Source of the DNA: Radiobacillus kanasensis
Lineage (GTDB): Bacteria > Bacillota > Bacilli > Bacillales > Amphibacillaceae
Length of the DNA: 64,000 bases
Assembly (NCBI RefSeq): GCF_021049245.1
Contig: NZ_CP088020.1
Coordinates: 1,680,001-1,744,000 of the forward strand
Reading direction: 5' to 3'
Positions within the stretch are counted from its first letter, which is position 1. The number at the start of each line of letters is the position of its first letter. Below the pieces are notes generated by a model, which did no database searches, was not told the origin of the DNA, and saw nothing but the letters and a program-made list of their open reading frames with translations. Positions 8,533 to 17,484 of the stretch are shown in pieces. The translations under genes were made by a program, and so were the position numbers.

Positions 8533-9426
8533 ATGCATACAGTAAAGAGTCGATTGCTTCATTTATACGAGAGTTCTGTGTTATCAAGAACCAAAATTAA
8601 AAAACTTCTCCAATTGGATTCCACACTTTCATCCCTCTATAAATATTCCACTTCTCAATTTGCTTCTCTTTTAAATCTACCAAAGTCAAAAGCTTCTGCC
8701 TTGTCTCATTACTTACACACATCACCGGCCCTCCCACTACCAAAAGGAGTTCAAGCTATTACCTTGCTAGATGATCATTATCCGCTTATGCTTCGATTTA
8801 TTAAGGATCCACCACTTGTTTTATATGCGCTAGGTGATACAAGCTTGTTAAAGGATAGCCCAGCTTTAAGCGTTGTCGGTACAAGATACCCTACCAAACA
8901 AGCTTTTCCGATAATGGTAAGAATTCTTCAGCCATTAATAGAAGATAAGTGGACGCTTGTTAGTGGGATGGCGAGGGGTATTGATAGTTTTGCTCATAAA
9001 CTGGCTATCGATCATGGTGGGAAAACGATAGCTGTATTAGGTGGGGGATTCGATTATATTTATCCAAAAGAAAACGAGCGATTATTTCAGGAATTAGCTT
9101 CCTCCCAGCTCGTTCTTTCGGAATATCCACCTTCTACTCGTCCACAGCGATATTATTTTCCAGAACGAAATCGGATTATTAGCGGTCTAGGTTTCGGTAC
9201 ACTCGTGATTGAGGCAAAAGAAAAAAGTGGTAGTCTTATTACTGTAGAGCAGGCATTAGATCAAGGACGAGAAGTATTTGCTGTGCCTGGATCACCTCTT
9301 GATCCTCAATCGCATGGCTGTCATAAAATGATTCAAGATGGTGCAAAATTAGTTCAAAATACCTATGATTTACAATTGGAGTGGGAGTTAGAACGGCAAA
9401 AATGGAGTCGAATAAGGTCGAAATAG
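8533..9426 (+). CDS. dprA: DNA processing protein DprA (Smf)
   Basis: 297 residues. DprA loads RecA on incoming single-stranded DNA during transformation. After a 100-residue helical N-terminal region, the extended Rossmann domain shows VVGTRYPTK, SGMARGIDSFAHKLA, GKTIAVLGGGFDYIYPKEN, FPERNRIISGLGFGTLVIEA and SGSLITVEQALDQGREVFAVPG, all in family order. The short C-terminus lacks the winged-helix domain of longer homologues, as in B. subtilis. The ATG follows GAAAGGAAGGAA. The gene stands alone between the sucCD terminator and the topA promoter. Confidence 0.96.
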   Translation: MHTVKSRLLHLYESSVLSRTKIKKLLQLDSTLSSLYKYSTSQFASLLNLPKSKASALSHYLHTSPALPLPKGVQAITLLDDHYPLMLRFIKDPPLVLYALGDTSLLKDSPALSVVGTRYPTKQAFPIMVRILQPLIEDKWTLVSGMARGIDSFAHKLAIDHGGKTIAVLGGGFDYIYPKENERLFQELASSQLVLSEYPPSTRPQRYYFPERNRIISGLGFGTLVIEAKEKSGSLITVEQALDQGREVFAVPGSPLDPQSHGCHKMIQDGAKLVQNTYDLQLEWELERQKWSRIRSK

Positions 9427-9469
9427 TCTGATATTTCTTTTCGGTTTTCGGTTTCAAGCATGGGGAAGT

Positions 9470-9498
9470 TTGACAAATGGCAAAAAAGTATTTAATAA
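9470..9498 (+). promoter_or_regulatory. SigA-type promoter of topA
   Basis: TTGACA at 9470-9475 (perfect -35), a 17-base spacer, and TAATAA at 9493-9498. The topA start is about 130 bases downstream, leaving an AT-rich leader with no obvious hairpin. Confidence 0.7.
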
Positions 9499-9630
9499 TA
9501 GGGAAGATTTATACAATCAAGTGTGTTTTCAAAAATGAAGGATTTTTCCGGACTTTTTGAACATCCTTTTCAATCAGCATATATTCATTTATAAAATCTC
9601 AAAAAGAAATACCTCCTGGGAGGAAAAGAA

Positions 9631-11709
9631 ATGGCAGATTATCTAGTTATCGTTGAATCTCCAGCAAAAGCAAAGACAATCGAACGATATTTAGGAAAAA
9701 AGTACAAAGTGAAAGCATCGATGGGGCATGTGAGAGACTTACCCAAAAGTCAAACGGGTGTTGATGTGGAAAAAGAGTATGAACCTAAATATATAACGAT
9801 ACGCGGAAAAGGTCCTGTACTTAAGGAACTAAAAAGTGCCGCGAAAAAAGTAAAAAAAGTTTATCTCGCAGCCGACCCCGATCGCGAAGGAGAAGCGATT
9901 GCATGGCATTTAGCACATTCATTAGATATTGATGAAACTTCGGATTGTCGTGTCGTATTTAATGAGATAACGAAAGATGCAATTAAAGAATCCTTTAAGC
10001 ACCCACGTCCTATTGATATGGATTTAGTGGACGCGCAGCAAGCAAGACGAATATTGGACCGGTTAGTTGGTTATAACATCAGTCCTTTATTATGGAAGAA
10101 AGTGAAAAAAGGATTAAGTGCAGGGCGTGTTCAATCCGTTGCTGTGAAGATGATTATTGAAAGGGAACAAGAAATTAAAAGCTTTGTTCCAGAAGAATAT
10201 TGGTCCATTGAATCAAGTTTCCAAAAAGGAAAAGAAACCTTTGAAGGTTCATTTTACGGAGTAGATGGGAAGAAACAAGACTTGGGAAACAATGAGGAAG
10301 TCGACAACATCCTCAACCAGTTAAAAGGAAAAGACTTTAAAGTAGACAAAGTAAATAAACGAGAAAGAAAACGAAATGCGGCACCTCCGTTTACAACTTC
10401 TTCCTTACAACAAGAAGCGGCTAGAAAGTTAAACTTCCGAGCTCGTAAAACGATGATGGTCGCCCAGCAGTTATATGAAGGAATTGACCTCGGGAAGAAA
10501 GAGGGCGGTATTACGGGTCTTATCACGTATATGCGTACCGATTCATCTCGAATCTCCGATACAGCAAAGAAGGAAGCGGCTGCATACATTAAAGAAGCAT
10601 TTGGTGATGATTACTTAGGAACAGTAAGAAAGGATAAGAATTCTGAGGGCGCTCAGGACGCGCACGAAGCAATCCGTCCAACCTCTGCATTTCGTGATCC
10701 TAAGTCTCTAAAAAGCATTTTATCTCGTGACCAATATCGCTTATATAAGTTAATTTGGGACCGTTTTACGGCCAGTCAAATGGCACCAGCCATCATGGAT
10801 ACGATGACTATTCATTTAGTAAATGAAGGGATTGAATTCCGGGCAACTGGTTCTAAAATAAAATTCAAAGGGTTTATGAAGGTTTATATAGAAGGAAATG
10901 ACGATAACAGAACAGAAGAAGATACATTCTTACCTGATATCGATGAAGGGGAAATGGTGACTGCTGTAAATATTGAACCGAATCAGCATTTCACACAGCC
11001 ACCTCCTAGATATACAGAAGCGAGATTGGTAAAAACGATGGAGGAACAAGGAATTGGACGTCCATCAACCTACGCACCTACATTAGACACGATTCAACGA
11101 AGAGGTTATGTGAGTTTAGATAATCGCCGCTTCGTTCCAACCGAGCTTGGAGAAATTGTGACCGAAATTATGAAAGAATTTTTCCCGGAAATTGTTGACG
11201 TTGATTTTACCGTAAAGATGGAAGGAGATTTAGACTCCATCGAAGAAGGCAAAACAGAATGGATTCGCATCATCGATCAGTTCTATGGTGGATTTGACAA
11301 ACGGTTGAAGAAAGCAGAAAAAGAAATGGAAAAAATCGAAATCAAAGATGAGCCAGCAGGTATTGATTGCGAAAATTGTGGGCATGAGATGGTGTATAAA
11401 ATGGGGAGATATGGAAAGTTTCTTGCCTGTTCCAATTTCCCAGATTGCCGAAACACGAAACCGATATTAAAAGAAATCGGAGTGAAATGTCCGAACTGTA
11501 AAGATGGAAACATCGTGGAACGTAAAACGAAAAAACGTCGTACCTTCTATGGCTGTGACAACTATCCAGAATGTGAATTCATATCTTGGGATAAGCCAGT
11601 TTCCCGACCATGTCCAAAATGTGATTCTCTGTTGGTCGAGAAAAAAGCGAAAAAAGGAACACAAATTCACTGTACACAATGCGATTATAAAGAAGAAGCA
11701 CAAGTGTAA
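9631..11709 (+). CDS. topA: DNA topoisomerase I
   Basis: 692 residues, type IA enzyme that relaxes negative supercoils. The Toprim domain covers about 1-140 ([20 protein letters not shown]; the [13 protein letters not shown] acidic cluster). The active-site tyrosine is Y300 in [14 protein letters not shown]. The [20 protein letters not shown] segment follows near 470. The C-terminus has three Cys4 zinc modules (starting [16 protein letters not shown] and CPKCDSLL), the arrangement of B. subtilis TopA. The ATG follows CTGGGAGGAAAAGAA. Confidence 0.98.
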   Translation: MADYLVIVESPAKAKTIERYLGKKYKVKASMGHVRDLPKSQTGVDVEKEYEPKYITIRGKGPVLKELKSAAKKVKKVYLAADPDREGEAIAWHLAHSLDIDETSDCRVVFNEITKDAIKESFKHPRPIDMDLVDAQQARRILDRLVGYNISPLLWKKVKKGLSAGRVQSVAVKMIIEREQEIKSFVPEEYWSIESSFQKGKETFEGSFYGVDGKKQDLGNNEEVDNILNQLKGKDFKVDKVNKRERKRNAAPPFTTSSLQQEAARKLNFRARKTMMVAQQLYEGIDLGKKEGGITGLITYMRTDSSRISDTAKKEAAAYIKEAFGDDYLGTVRKDKNSEGAQDAHEAIRPTSAFRDPKSLKSILSRDQYRLYKLIWDRFTASQMAPAIMDTMTIHLVNEGIEFRATGSKIKFKGFMKVYIEGNDDNRTEEDTFLPDIDEGEMVTAVNIEPNQHFTQPPPRYTEARLVKTMEEQGIGRPSTYAPTLDTIQRRGYVSLDNRRFVPTELGEIVTEIMKEFFPEIVDVDFTVKMEGDLDSIEEGKTEWIRIIDQFYGGFDKRLKKAEKEMEKIEIKDEPAGIDCENCGHEMVYKMGRYGKFLACSNFPDCRNTKPILKEIGVKCPNCKDGNIVERKTKKRRTFYGCDNYPECEFISWDKPVSRPCPKCDSLLVEKKAKKGTQIHCTQCDYKEEAQV

Positions 11710-11713
11710 AATC

Positions 11714-11745
11714 AAACCTAGTCGTTTAGTCGGCTAGGTTTTTTT
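11714..11745 (+). terminator. Intrinsic terminator of topA
   Basis: AAACCTAG (11714-11721) pairs with CTAGGTTT (11734-11741), followed by a run of seven T that overlaps the arm. In relatives trmFO follows topA; here transcription ends. Confidence 0.85.
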
Positions 11746-12038
11746 GAGAAGATAGGTATAAAATTAAGCCCGATACCTAAGTAGTGAATGCAGTCATCAG
11801 GAAATCCACTACCCGCAGACATCAACCTAGTCTTCGTTTCTTTGATAAAAGCTCTAAGTGTTCTTGTCTTTTCTTATGAGTGAGGGTAGAAAACCTACCT
11901 GTTCATTATTTTGCCATATATATAATTATTGCTTGTACTCGTTATATTTTCAGGGTTGAAGGGTATAGGAATATCATGGGAAGCCAAATAATAGTAGTGA
12001 CAGAATATTTACAACAGTGTTAATCTTGTTATAAGCGA
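11746..12038. other. Gene-free interval at the usual trmFO locus
   Basis: About 290 bases between the topA terminator and the xerC promoter. No open frame of useful length and no recognisable TrmFO fragment is present on either strand. The sequence is AT-rich with scattered stops. In B. subtilis and most Bacillaceae the tRNA methyltransferase gene trmFO (gid) sits exactly here. Confidence 0.7.
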
Positions 12039-12068
12039 TTGACATAATTTAAATAATTGAGCTATAAT
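12039..12068 (+). promoter_or_regulatory. SigA-type promoter of xerC-hslV-hslU-codY
   Basis: TTGACA at 12039-12044 and TATAAT at 12063-12068, both perfect hexamers, with an 18-base spacer. A weaker candidate lies closer to the gene: TTGCAT (12151) with TACTAT 18 bases on. The leader is about 130 bases. Confidence 0.8.
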
Positions 12069-12204
12069 TACCGTCTTGTAAGGGTAATACTAGAAATTGC
12101 ATACATATCCAGTACAATTCAGAATCTTGTTACAATTTTGTAAATTATATTGCATGGACGAACTTAGTTGTGTTACTATTTATACGCCTTCGGAAAGGTG
12201 ATGT

Positions 12205-13122
12205 TTGATATTGGAAGGGAAAGCGTATGTGAAACCGTTTGTAGAATATCTGCAAATCGAAAAAAATGCTTCTCCATACACCGTAGAGTATTACTCGTAT
12301 GATTTACAGAGTTTTTTTGACTTTTTACAAAGGGAACATATTTCGGATCTTAATGAGGTTGACTATCAGAACGTTCGTTTTTTCCTAACGACACTCTATG
12401 ATCAACAACTGTCAAGACGGAGTGTCTCGAGAAAAATATCTAGCATTCGAAGCTTTTATAAATTTCTAGAGCGCGAGAAAGTAGTGTCCGAAAATCCATT
12501 TCTAGCTATTCATTTACCTAAAATGGACCAACCTGTTCCTAGTTTCTTCTATAAAGAAGAGCTAGAAAAACTATTTCAAGTTAGTGATACTAGTACTCCG
12601 TTAGGTCAGCGAAATCAAGCTATCCTTGAAGTGATGTATGCAACAGGTATTCGTGTAAGTGAGTGTGTCGGGCTGAAAATAGACGACATTGACTTTTTTC
12701 TCGGTACAATGCTTATTCGAGGGAAAGGCAAAAAGGAAAGATACTTACCTTTTGGTCGATTTGCGGAAGAGGCACTACAAACCTACATAGATAATGGAAG
12801 AAACTCGTTACGAAAAAACCAGCCTGACTCTGGGGAAGTATTCTTAAATGCTCGAGGTAGAGCGCTTACAACGCGTGGTGTTCGGTTAATATTGGATAAA
12901 CTTGTTAAGAAAGCAGCTTTGACGGTGGATATTCATCCGCATAAGCTCCGACATACCTTTGCCACACACATGTTGAATGAAGGTGCCGATTTACGGGTTG
13001 TTCAGGAGCTATTAGGACATGAGAATTTATCCTCAACTCAAGTTTATACCCATGTTTCGAAGGATCATTTGCGAAATATTTATATGAACAGTCATCCAAG
13101 AGCAAATCGAAAGAATAATTAA
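12205..13122 (+). CDS. xerC: Tyrosine recombinase XerC (CodV)
   Basis: 305 residues from TTG 12205. A TTG at 12211 (303 residues) is equally possible and has better spacing to AAAGGTG at 12194-12200. With XerD it resolves chromosome dimers at dif. The N-terminal SAM-like domain spans about 8-95, then the catalytic domain with the first Arg in YATGIRVSECVGL, the lysine in GKGKKERYLPFG, HPHKLRHTFATHML, and LLGHENLSSTQVYTHVS with the tyrosine nucleophile. It is first in the codV-clpQ-clpY-codY unit; hslV follows by 15 bases. Confidence 0.96.
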   Translation: MILEGKAYVKPFVEYLQIEKNASPYTVEYYSYDLQSFFDFLQREHISDLNEVDYQNVRFFLTTLYDQQLSRRSVSRKISSIRSFYKFLEREKVVSENPFLAIHLPKMDQPVPSFFYKEELEKLFQVSDTSTPLGQRNQAILEVMYATGIRVSECVGLKIDDIDFFLGTMLIRGKGKKERYLPFGRFAEEALQTYIDNGRNSLRKNQPDSGEVFLNARGRALTTRGVRLILDKLVKKAALTVDIHPHKLRHTFATHMLNEGADLRVVQELLGHENLSSTQVYTHVSKDHLRNIYMNSHPRANRKNN

Positions 13123-13137
13123 AAAGAGGTGGATACA

Positions 13138-13683
13138 TTGAATCAAGAATTTCATGCAACTACCATTTTTGCGGTACAGCATAAAGGTCAATGTGCCATG
13201 AGTGGTGACGGGCAAGTAACCTTAGGAAATGCTGTTGTGATGAAACATAAAGCCAAAAAAGTACGTAGATTATATAAGGACCAAGTTTTAGCTGGTTTTG
13301 CTGGATCAGTAGCAGATGCGTTCACACTCTTTGAGAAGTTTGAGGCAATGCTAGAAGCGTATAACGGTAATCTTCAAAGAGCCGCCGTTGAACTGGCTAA
13401 AGAATGGAGAAGCGATAAAGTACTACGCAAGCTAGAAGCTATGCTCATCGTGATGAACAAGGACTCGATGCTTCTAGTGTCCGGAACAGGGGAAGTGATT
13501 GAGCCAGATGATGGGATTTTAGCGATAGGCTCTGGTGGGAATTTTGCCTTAAGTGCAGGTCGTGCTTTAAAAAGGTATTCCGACAACTTAAGCGCGAAAG
13601 AAATTGCGCAAGCAGCGCTAGAAATTGCTGGTGAGATTTGTGTGTTTACGAATGACCATATTACGCTAGAGGTGATTGATTAA
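13138..13683 (+). CDS. hslV: ATP-dependent protease peptidase subunit HslV (ClpQ/CodW)
   Basis: 181 residues from TTG 13138, placed 8 bases after AAAGAGGTGG; a GTG at 13129 would overlap that site. Proteasome-beta-like fold with [48 protein letters not shown] and [17 protein letters not shown]. It forms two stacked hexamers capped by HslU. The sequence begins [14 protein letters not shown], so the likely mature N-terminus is the threonine after HA. There is no serine in the first 15 residues, whereas the B. subtilis protein begins with serines. It overlaps hslU by one base. Confidence 0.96.
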   Translation: MNQEFHATTIFAVQHKGQCAMSGDGQVTLGNAVVMKHKAKKVRRLYKDQVLAGFAGSVADAFTLFEKFEAMLEAYNGNLQRAAVELAKEWRSDKVLRKLEAMLIVMNKDSMLLVSGTGEVIEPDDGILAIGSGGNFALSAGRALKRYSDNLSAKEIAQAALEIAGEICVFTNDHITLEVID

Positions 13684-15077
13684 TGTCCATTGAAATGACA
13701 CCGAGGCAAATTGTTGAACAGCTCGATCAGTACATTATTGGACAAAAGAATGCCAAGAAATCAGTGGCAGTTGCACTGCGGAACCGATATAGAAGAATGC
13801 AGTTAGATGATAACCTTCGAGATGAAATCGTTCCGAAAAATATTCTAATGATTGGTCCAACTGGTGTAGGGAAGACAGAGGTTGCAAGAAGACTTGCAAA
13901 GCTAGTTGGAGCTCCTTTTGTGAAGGTAGAAGCAACGAAATTTACAGAAGTGGGTTATGTAGGTCGAGATGTGGAATCCATGGTTCGGGATCTAGTCGAA
14001 ATGGCTGTTCGATTAGTGAAGGAAGAGAAAATGAAAGGGGTCATGGATAGAGCAGAGAGATTAGCGAATAAGAAGCTCGTAAAATTATTAGTTCCATCCG
14101 CTAAGAAACAAAGTAAAATTAGTAATCCATTTGAAATGCTTTTCTCTTCACAGTCCGATGAAGACCAGCAAGAAGATCAAGAAAAAGACAATCAAGAAAT
14201 AGAAACAAAACGAAAACGAATCGAACACCAACTAGAACTAGGCGAATTGGAAGACCATATGGTGATGATCGAAGTGGATGATCAATCGTCTTCGATGTTT
14301 GATATGCTACAAGGTTCTGGTATGGAGCAAATGGGAATGAATATGCAGGACGCTTTTGGACAATTTATGCCAAAGAAAACAAAAAAACGTAAACTCCCAG
14401 TCTCCGAAGCTAGAAAAGTATTGATCCAGCAAGAAGCCCAGAAGTTAATTGACCAAGATGAAGTAACTCAGGAAGCGATTTTAAAGGTAGAACAGTCTGG
14501 GATCATTTTCATTGATGAAATTGATAAAGTGGCCGGAAAAAGTGAACAATCTGCCAATGTATCTAGAGAGGGCGTGCAACGTGATATCCTTCCAATTGTG
14601 GAAGGATCGACGATTGTGACGAAGCACGGACCTGTTAAAACCGATCATATCCTGTTCATAGCGGCAGGTGCCTTTCATATGGCAAAGCCATCAGATTTGA
14701 TACCGGAGTTACAAGGAAGGTTTCCAATTCGTGTCGAATTTGATAAATTATCGGTAGAGGACTTCGAACGTATTCTTCGGGAACCTTCGAACGCTCTTTT
14801 AAAGCAATACCAGGCTCTGTTAAAAACAGAAGGCATTGATGTTGTATTTACGGAAGAAGCCGTAACTAAACTAGCTGAGGTTGCTTATGAAGTGAATCAA
14901 GACACAGATAACATTGGAGCAAGACGTTTGCACACCATTTTAGAAAAACTGTTAGAAGAACTATCGTTTGAAGCACCAGATGTTACAATGGAAAAAATCG
15001 AAATAACGAAAAGCTACGTAGAAGAGAAGTTAGGCTCGATTGCCAAGAACAAAGATTTAAGTCAATATATTTTATAA
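13683..15077 (+). CDS. hslU: ATP-dependent protease ATPase subunit HslU (ClpY)
   Basis: 464 residues. AAA+ unfoldase that feeds substrates to HslV. Walker A is [15 protein letters not shown] near residue 57; the [16 protein letters not shown] segment follows. The intermediate (I) domain, about 110-240, is rich in charged and Gln residues. Walker B is [11 protein letters not shown] near 270, then [15 protein letters not shown] and an arginine finger in [11 protein letters not shown]. The conserved C-terminal end LSQYIL inserts into HslV to activate it. The ATG shares a base with the hslV stop. Confidence 0.97.
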   Translation: MSIEMTPRQIVEQLDQYIIGQKNAKKSVAVALRNRYRRMQLDDNLRDEIVPKNILMIGPTGVGKTEVARRLAKLVGAPFVKVEATKFTEVGYVGRDVESMVRDLVEMAVRLVKEEKMKGVMDRAERLANKKLVKLLVPSAKKQSKISNPFEMLFSSQSDEDQQEDQEKDNQEIETKRKRIEHQLELGELEDHMVMIEVDDQSSSMFDMLQGSGMEQMGMNMQDAFGQFMPKKTKKRKLPVSEARKVLIQQEAQKLIDQDEVTQEAILKVEQSGIIFIDEIDKVAGKSEQSANVSREGVQRDILPIVEGSTIVTKHGPVKTDHILFIAAGAFHMAKPSDLIPELQGRFPIRVEFDKLSVEDFERILREPSNALLKQYQALLKTEGIDVVFTEEAVTKLAEVAYEVNQDTDNIGARRLHTILEKLLEELSFEAPDVTMEKIEITKSYVEEKLGSIAKNKDLSQYIL

Positions 15078-15097
15078 AAAACGATTGGAGGAGCATC

Positions 15098-15877
15098 ATG
15101 GAACTATTAGATCGTGCTAGGAAAATTAACGCATTGCTGCAAAAGACAACAGGGAAATCTGTCAACTTTAACGAGGTATCTGCTACACTTCGCGATATTA
15201 TCACAGCGAATATATTTATCGTAAGCAGAAGAGGAAAATTATTAGGGTTTGCGATTAATCAGCAAATTGAAAACGAAAGAATGAAAAGTATGTTAGAAGA
15301 AAGACAATTTCCTCAAGAATACACAGAAAGCTTGTTCAACGTTCAAGAAACAACATCAAACATTGATATTGATAGCCAATATACGGCGTTTCCGGTGGAA
15401 AACAGAGAGTTGTTTAAGAACGGGTTAACGACGATTGTCCCTATTATAGGTGGGGGAGAGAGATTAGGAACGCTAATCCTAAGCCGTTTAACGCAAAGCT
15501 TTAACAACGATGATCTATTATTAGCGGAATATGGCGCTACAGTAGTCGGAATGGAAATTCTTCATGAGAAAACAGAAGAAATTGAAATGGAAGCACGTAG
15601 TAAAGCAGTTGTTCAAATGGCAATCAGTTCATTATCCTACAGTGAACTCGAAGCAATTGAACACATTTTTGAAGAATTAGATGGAAATGAAGGATTGTTG
15701 GTTGCGAGTAAAATTGCTGACCGTGTAGGGATTACGAGATCTGTCATCGTTAACGCACTTCGTAAATTAGAAAGTGCTGGCGTTATTGAATCACGTTCCC
15801 TCGGTATGAAAGGAACATACATTAAGGTTTTAAATAATAAATTTTTACTTGAACTTCAAAAACTAAAAACTAACTAA
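15098..15877 (+). CDS. codY: Global transcriptional regulator CodY
   Basis: 259 residues, exact family length. The N-terminal GAF domain (about 1-155) senses branched-chain amino acids, and the C-terminal winged helix-turn-helix (about 205-240, [21 protein letters not shown]) binds DNA. GTP and isoleucine are the usual effectors. It represses nutrient-scavenging and stationary-phase genes, and in B. subtilis it also affects the fla/che promoter that lies directly downstream. The ATG follows TTGGAGGAGC. It is last in its operon, before a strong terminator. Confidence 0.98.
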   Translation: MELLDRARKINALLQKTTGKSVNFNEVSATLRDIITANIFIVSRRGKLLGFAINQQIENERMKSMLEERQFPQEYTESLFNVQETTSNIDIDSQYTAFPVENRELFKNGLTTIVPIIGGGERLGTLILSRLTQSFNNDDLLLAEYGATVVGMEILHEKTEEIEMEARSKAVVQMAISSLSYSELEAIEHIFEELDGNEGLLVASKIADRVGITRSVIVNALRKLESAGVIESRSLGMKGTYIKVLNNKFLLELQKLKTN

Positions 15878-15882
15878 GTATG

Positions 15883-15920
15883 AAAAAAGCCTTCTCCAAC
15901 CATGGAGAAGGCTTTTTTTT
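15883..15920 (+). terminator. Intrinsic terminator of codY
   Basis: GCCTTCTCCA (15889-15898) pairs perfectly with TGGAGAAGGC (15903-15912), flanked by six A on the left and eight T on the right. It could work in both directions. Confidence 0.93.
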
Positions 15921-16009
15921 GACCATTTTAAATGCAATCTGTCAACAGATAATAGGTAGTAAGTCGAAATTATACTAAAAATTGTTAAGAGAAATTCATA
16001 AATTTCTAG

Positions 16010-16038
16010 TTTTCATTTCCTATACGGTGTGTGATAAT
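16010..16038 (+). promoter_or_regulatory. Possible SigA-type promoter of the fla/che operon
   Basis: TTTTCA at 16010-16015, a 17-base spacer, and GATAAT at 16033-16038. The -35 matches 4 of 6 consensus bases. The start of flgB is about 215 bases further, leaving a long AT-rich leader (16045-16254). No convincing SigD promoter (TAAA with GCCGATAT) was found in front of flgB. The interval shows no gene. Confidence 0.4.
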
Positions 16039-16254
16039 AGGACTAGAGTTTTTTACAATATTCGACACAGTTGTCGAAAGCGTGGAATTTGAAGGGAATA
16101 ACCCGTGACTATTGACCTAGTGTAGATTTTTTATTCGCTACTAAAGTAATTTAATGTCAATTTTTCATGGACAAGTATTAGCAATTAAATTACAATATTC
16201 GATAAAGATAGACTTTATATGACGGTCCTACAAAAAAGTTAGGAGGAAAAGGAA

Positions 16255-16653
16255 TTGTCACTATTCGGAAATACAATCAACAGCCTAGAACGCTCGTTGG
16301 ATTATGCTTCCTTAAAAAACCAAACCATTTCTAACAACATAGCAAATGTCGATACACCGAATTACAAATCGAAAAGTGTTGTTTTTCAACAAGTGTTAGA
16401 CGAAAAAATAAATAATCAATTTTCAGCAAAGCGTACTCATCCCAAACATATCCCTTTTTCTAGCAGCGCAGAGCAGAATACCTTCCAAATCGTATCTAAT
16501 AACAGTACAACGTATAACAACAACGGAAACAATGTAGATATCGATAAAGAAATGACGGAATTAGCTAAGAACCAGATTTACTATCAAAGCTTAGTTGATC
16601 GTCTAAATGGAAAGTTTACGAGCCTACAATCAGTGATCAAAGGAGGTAGATAA
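16255..16653 (+). CDS. flgB: Flagellar basal-body rod protein FlgB
   Basis: 132 residues from TTG 16255, after AGTTAGGAGGAAAAGG. Proximal rod subunit exported by the flagellar type III apparatus, hence no signal peptide. The N-terminal rod motif is SNNIANVDTPNYKSK (about 26-40) and the C-terminal helix ends near SVIKGGR. It is the first gene of the fla/che operon; flgC starts three bases after its stop. Confidence 0.97.
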   Translation: MSLFGNTINSLERSLDYASLKNQTISNNIANVDTPNYKSKSVVFQQVLDEKINNQFSAKRTHPKHIPFSSSAEQNTFQIVSNNSTTYNNNGNNVDIDKEMTELAKNQIYYQSLVDRLNGKFTSLQSVIKGGR

Positions 16654-16656
16654 GGT

Positions 16657-17112
16657 ATGAGTATTTTTCATTCGATTAATACAAGCGCTAGTGCATTAAC
16701 CGCTCAAAGATTGCGAATGGATACTGTCTCCTCCAACTTAGCGAATGCTGAGACGACGAGAGCAACCATCAATGAAAATGGAGAGTATGAACCTTATCGA
16801 CGTAAAATGGTTGTCTTTGAATCCAAAGATAATTCCTTCAATTCCTTCTTGCAAAAAGCAAGAGTTGGATCATCTAGTCAAGGAAGCGGAGTCCGTGTGA
16901 AAGAGATCGCAGAGGATGATGAGCCATTTAAGCTCGTATACAATCCAAATCACCCGGATGCGAATGAAGAAGGTTATGTGCAATTACCAAACGTAGACCC
17001 ATTAAAAGAAATGGTGGACTTGATGAGTGCTACCAGATCTTATGAAGCAAACGTGACGGCATTAAATGCTACAAAAAGTATGCTTTTAAAAGCATTGGAA
17101 ATAGGTAAATAG
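16657..17112 (+). CDS. flgC: Flagellar basal-body rod protein FlgC
   Basis: 151 residues. Rod subunit. It has the N-terminal MDTVSSNLANAETTR motif (about 22-36) and the C-terminal MVDLMSATRSYEANVTALNATKSM helix typical of FlgC. The start is the ATG at 16657, after AGGAGGTAGATAAGGT at the end of flgB. Confidence 0.97.
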   Translation: MSIFHSINTSASALTAQRLRMDTVSSNLANAETTRATINENGEYEPYRRKMVVFESKDNSFNSFLQKARVGSSSQGSGVRVKEIAEDDEPFKLVYNPNHPDANEEGYVQLPNVDPLKEMVDLMSATRSYEANVTALNATKSMLLKALEIGK

Positions 17113-17136
17113 TGATAAAGGAGGTTTTATAAGCTA

Positions 17137-17445
17137 ATGGAACCATTAACGAAAATTAGTACTTTACAGACACCAAATGTTCTATCTGCACAAAATACTT
17201 TATCTGTTACGCCAGGTGAAGCTCAAAATAAATTTTCAACAAGCTTAAAAAATGCCATTGAAACACTCAATAGTGCTCAAATTGAATCGGATCGTAAAAC
17301 AGAAGCATTAGCAAAGGGAGAAATTACGGATTTGCATGATGTAATGATCACGTCGCAGAAGGCAAGCATTACGTTACAAACTGCTATTGAAGTTCAAAGA
17401 AAAGTCATTGATGCTTATACCGAAGTAATGAGAATGCAAGTCTAG
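17137..17445 (+). CDS. fliE: Flagellar hook-basal body protein FliE
   Basis: 102 residues. FliE joins the MS ring to the rod and is among the first proteins exported. Residues 28-102 carry the family signature: FSTSLKNAIETLN, then LHDVMITSQKASITLQTAIEVQRKVIDAYTEVMRMQV at the C-terminus. The ATG follows AAAGGAGG. Confidence 0.95.
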   Translation: MEPLTKISTLQTPNVLSAQNTLSVTPGEAQNKFSTSLKNAIETLNSAQIESDRKTEALAKGEITDLHDVMITSQKASITLQTAIEVQRKVIDAYTEVMRMQV

Positions 17446-17484
17446 TATAGTATGAAACTATTTGTAAACTAGCGGGGGCGAGAA

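Noticed and set aside
12130..12155. AT-rich palindrome before xerC considered as a CodY box
   Set aside because: The match to the AATTTTCWGAAAATT consensus is poor and needs a gap.
16045..16254. SigD promoter in front of flgB
   Set aside because: AT-rich stretches with TAAA exist but none has a GCCGATAT-like box at the right distance.
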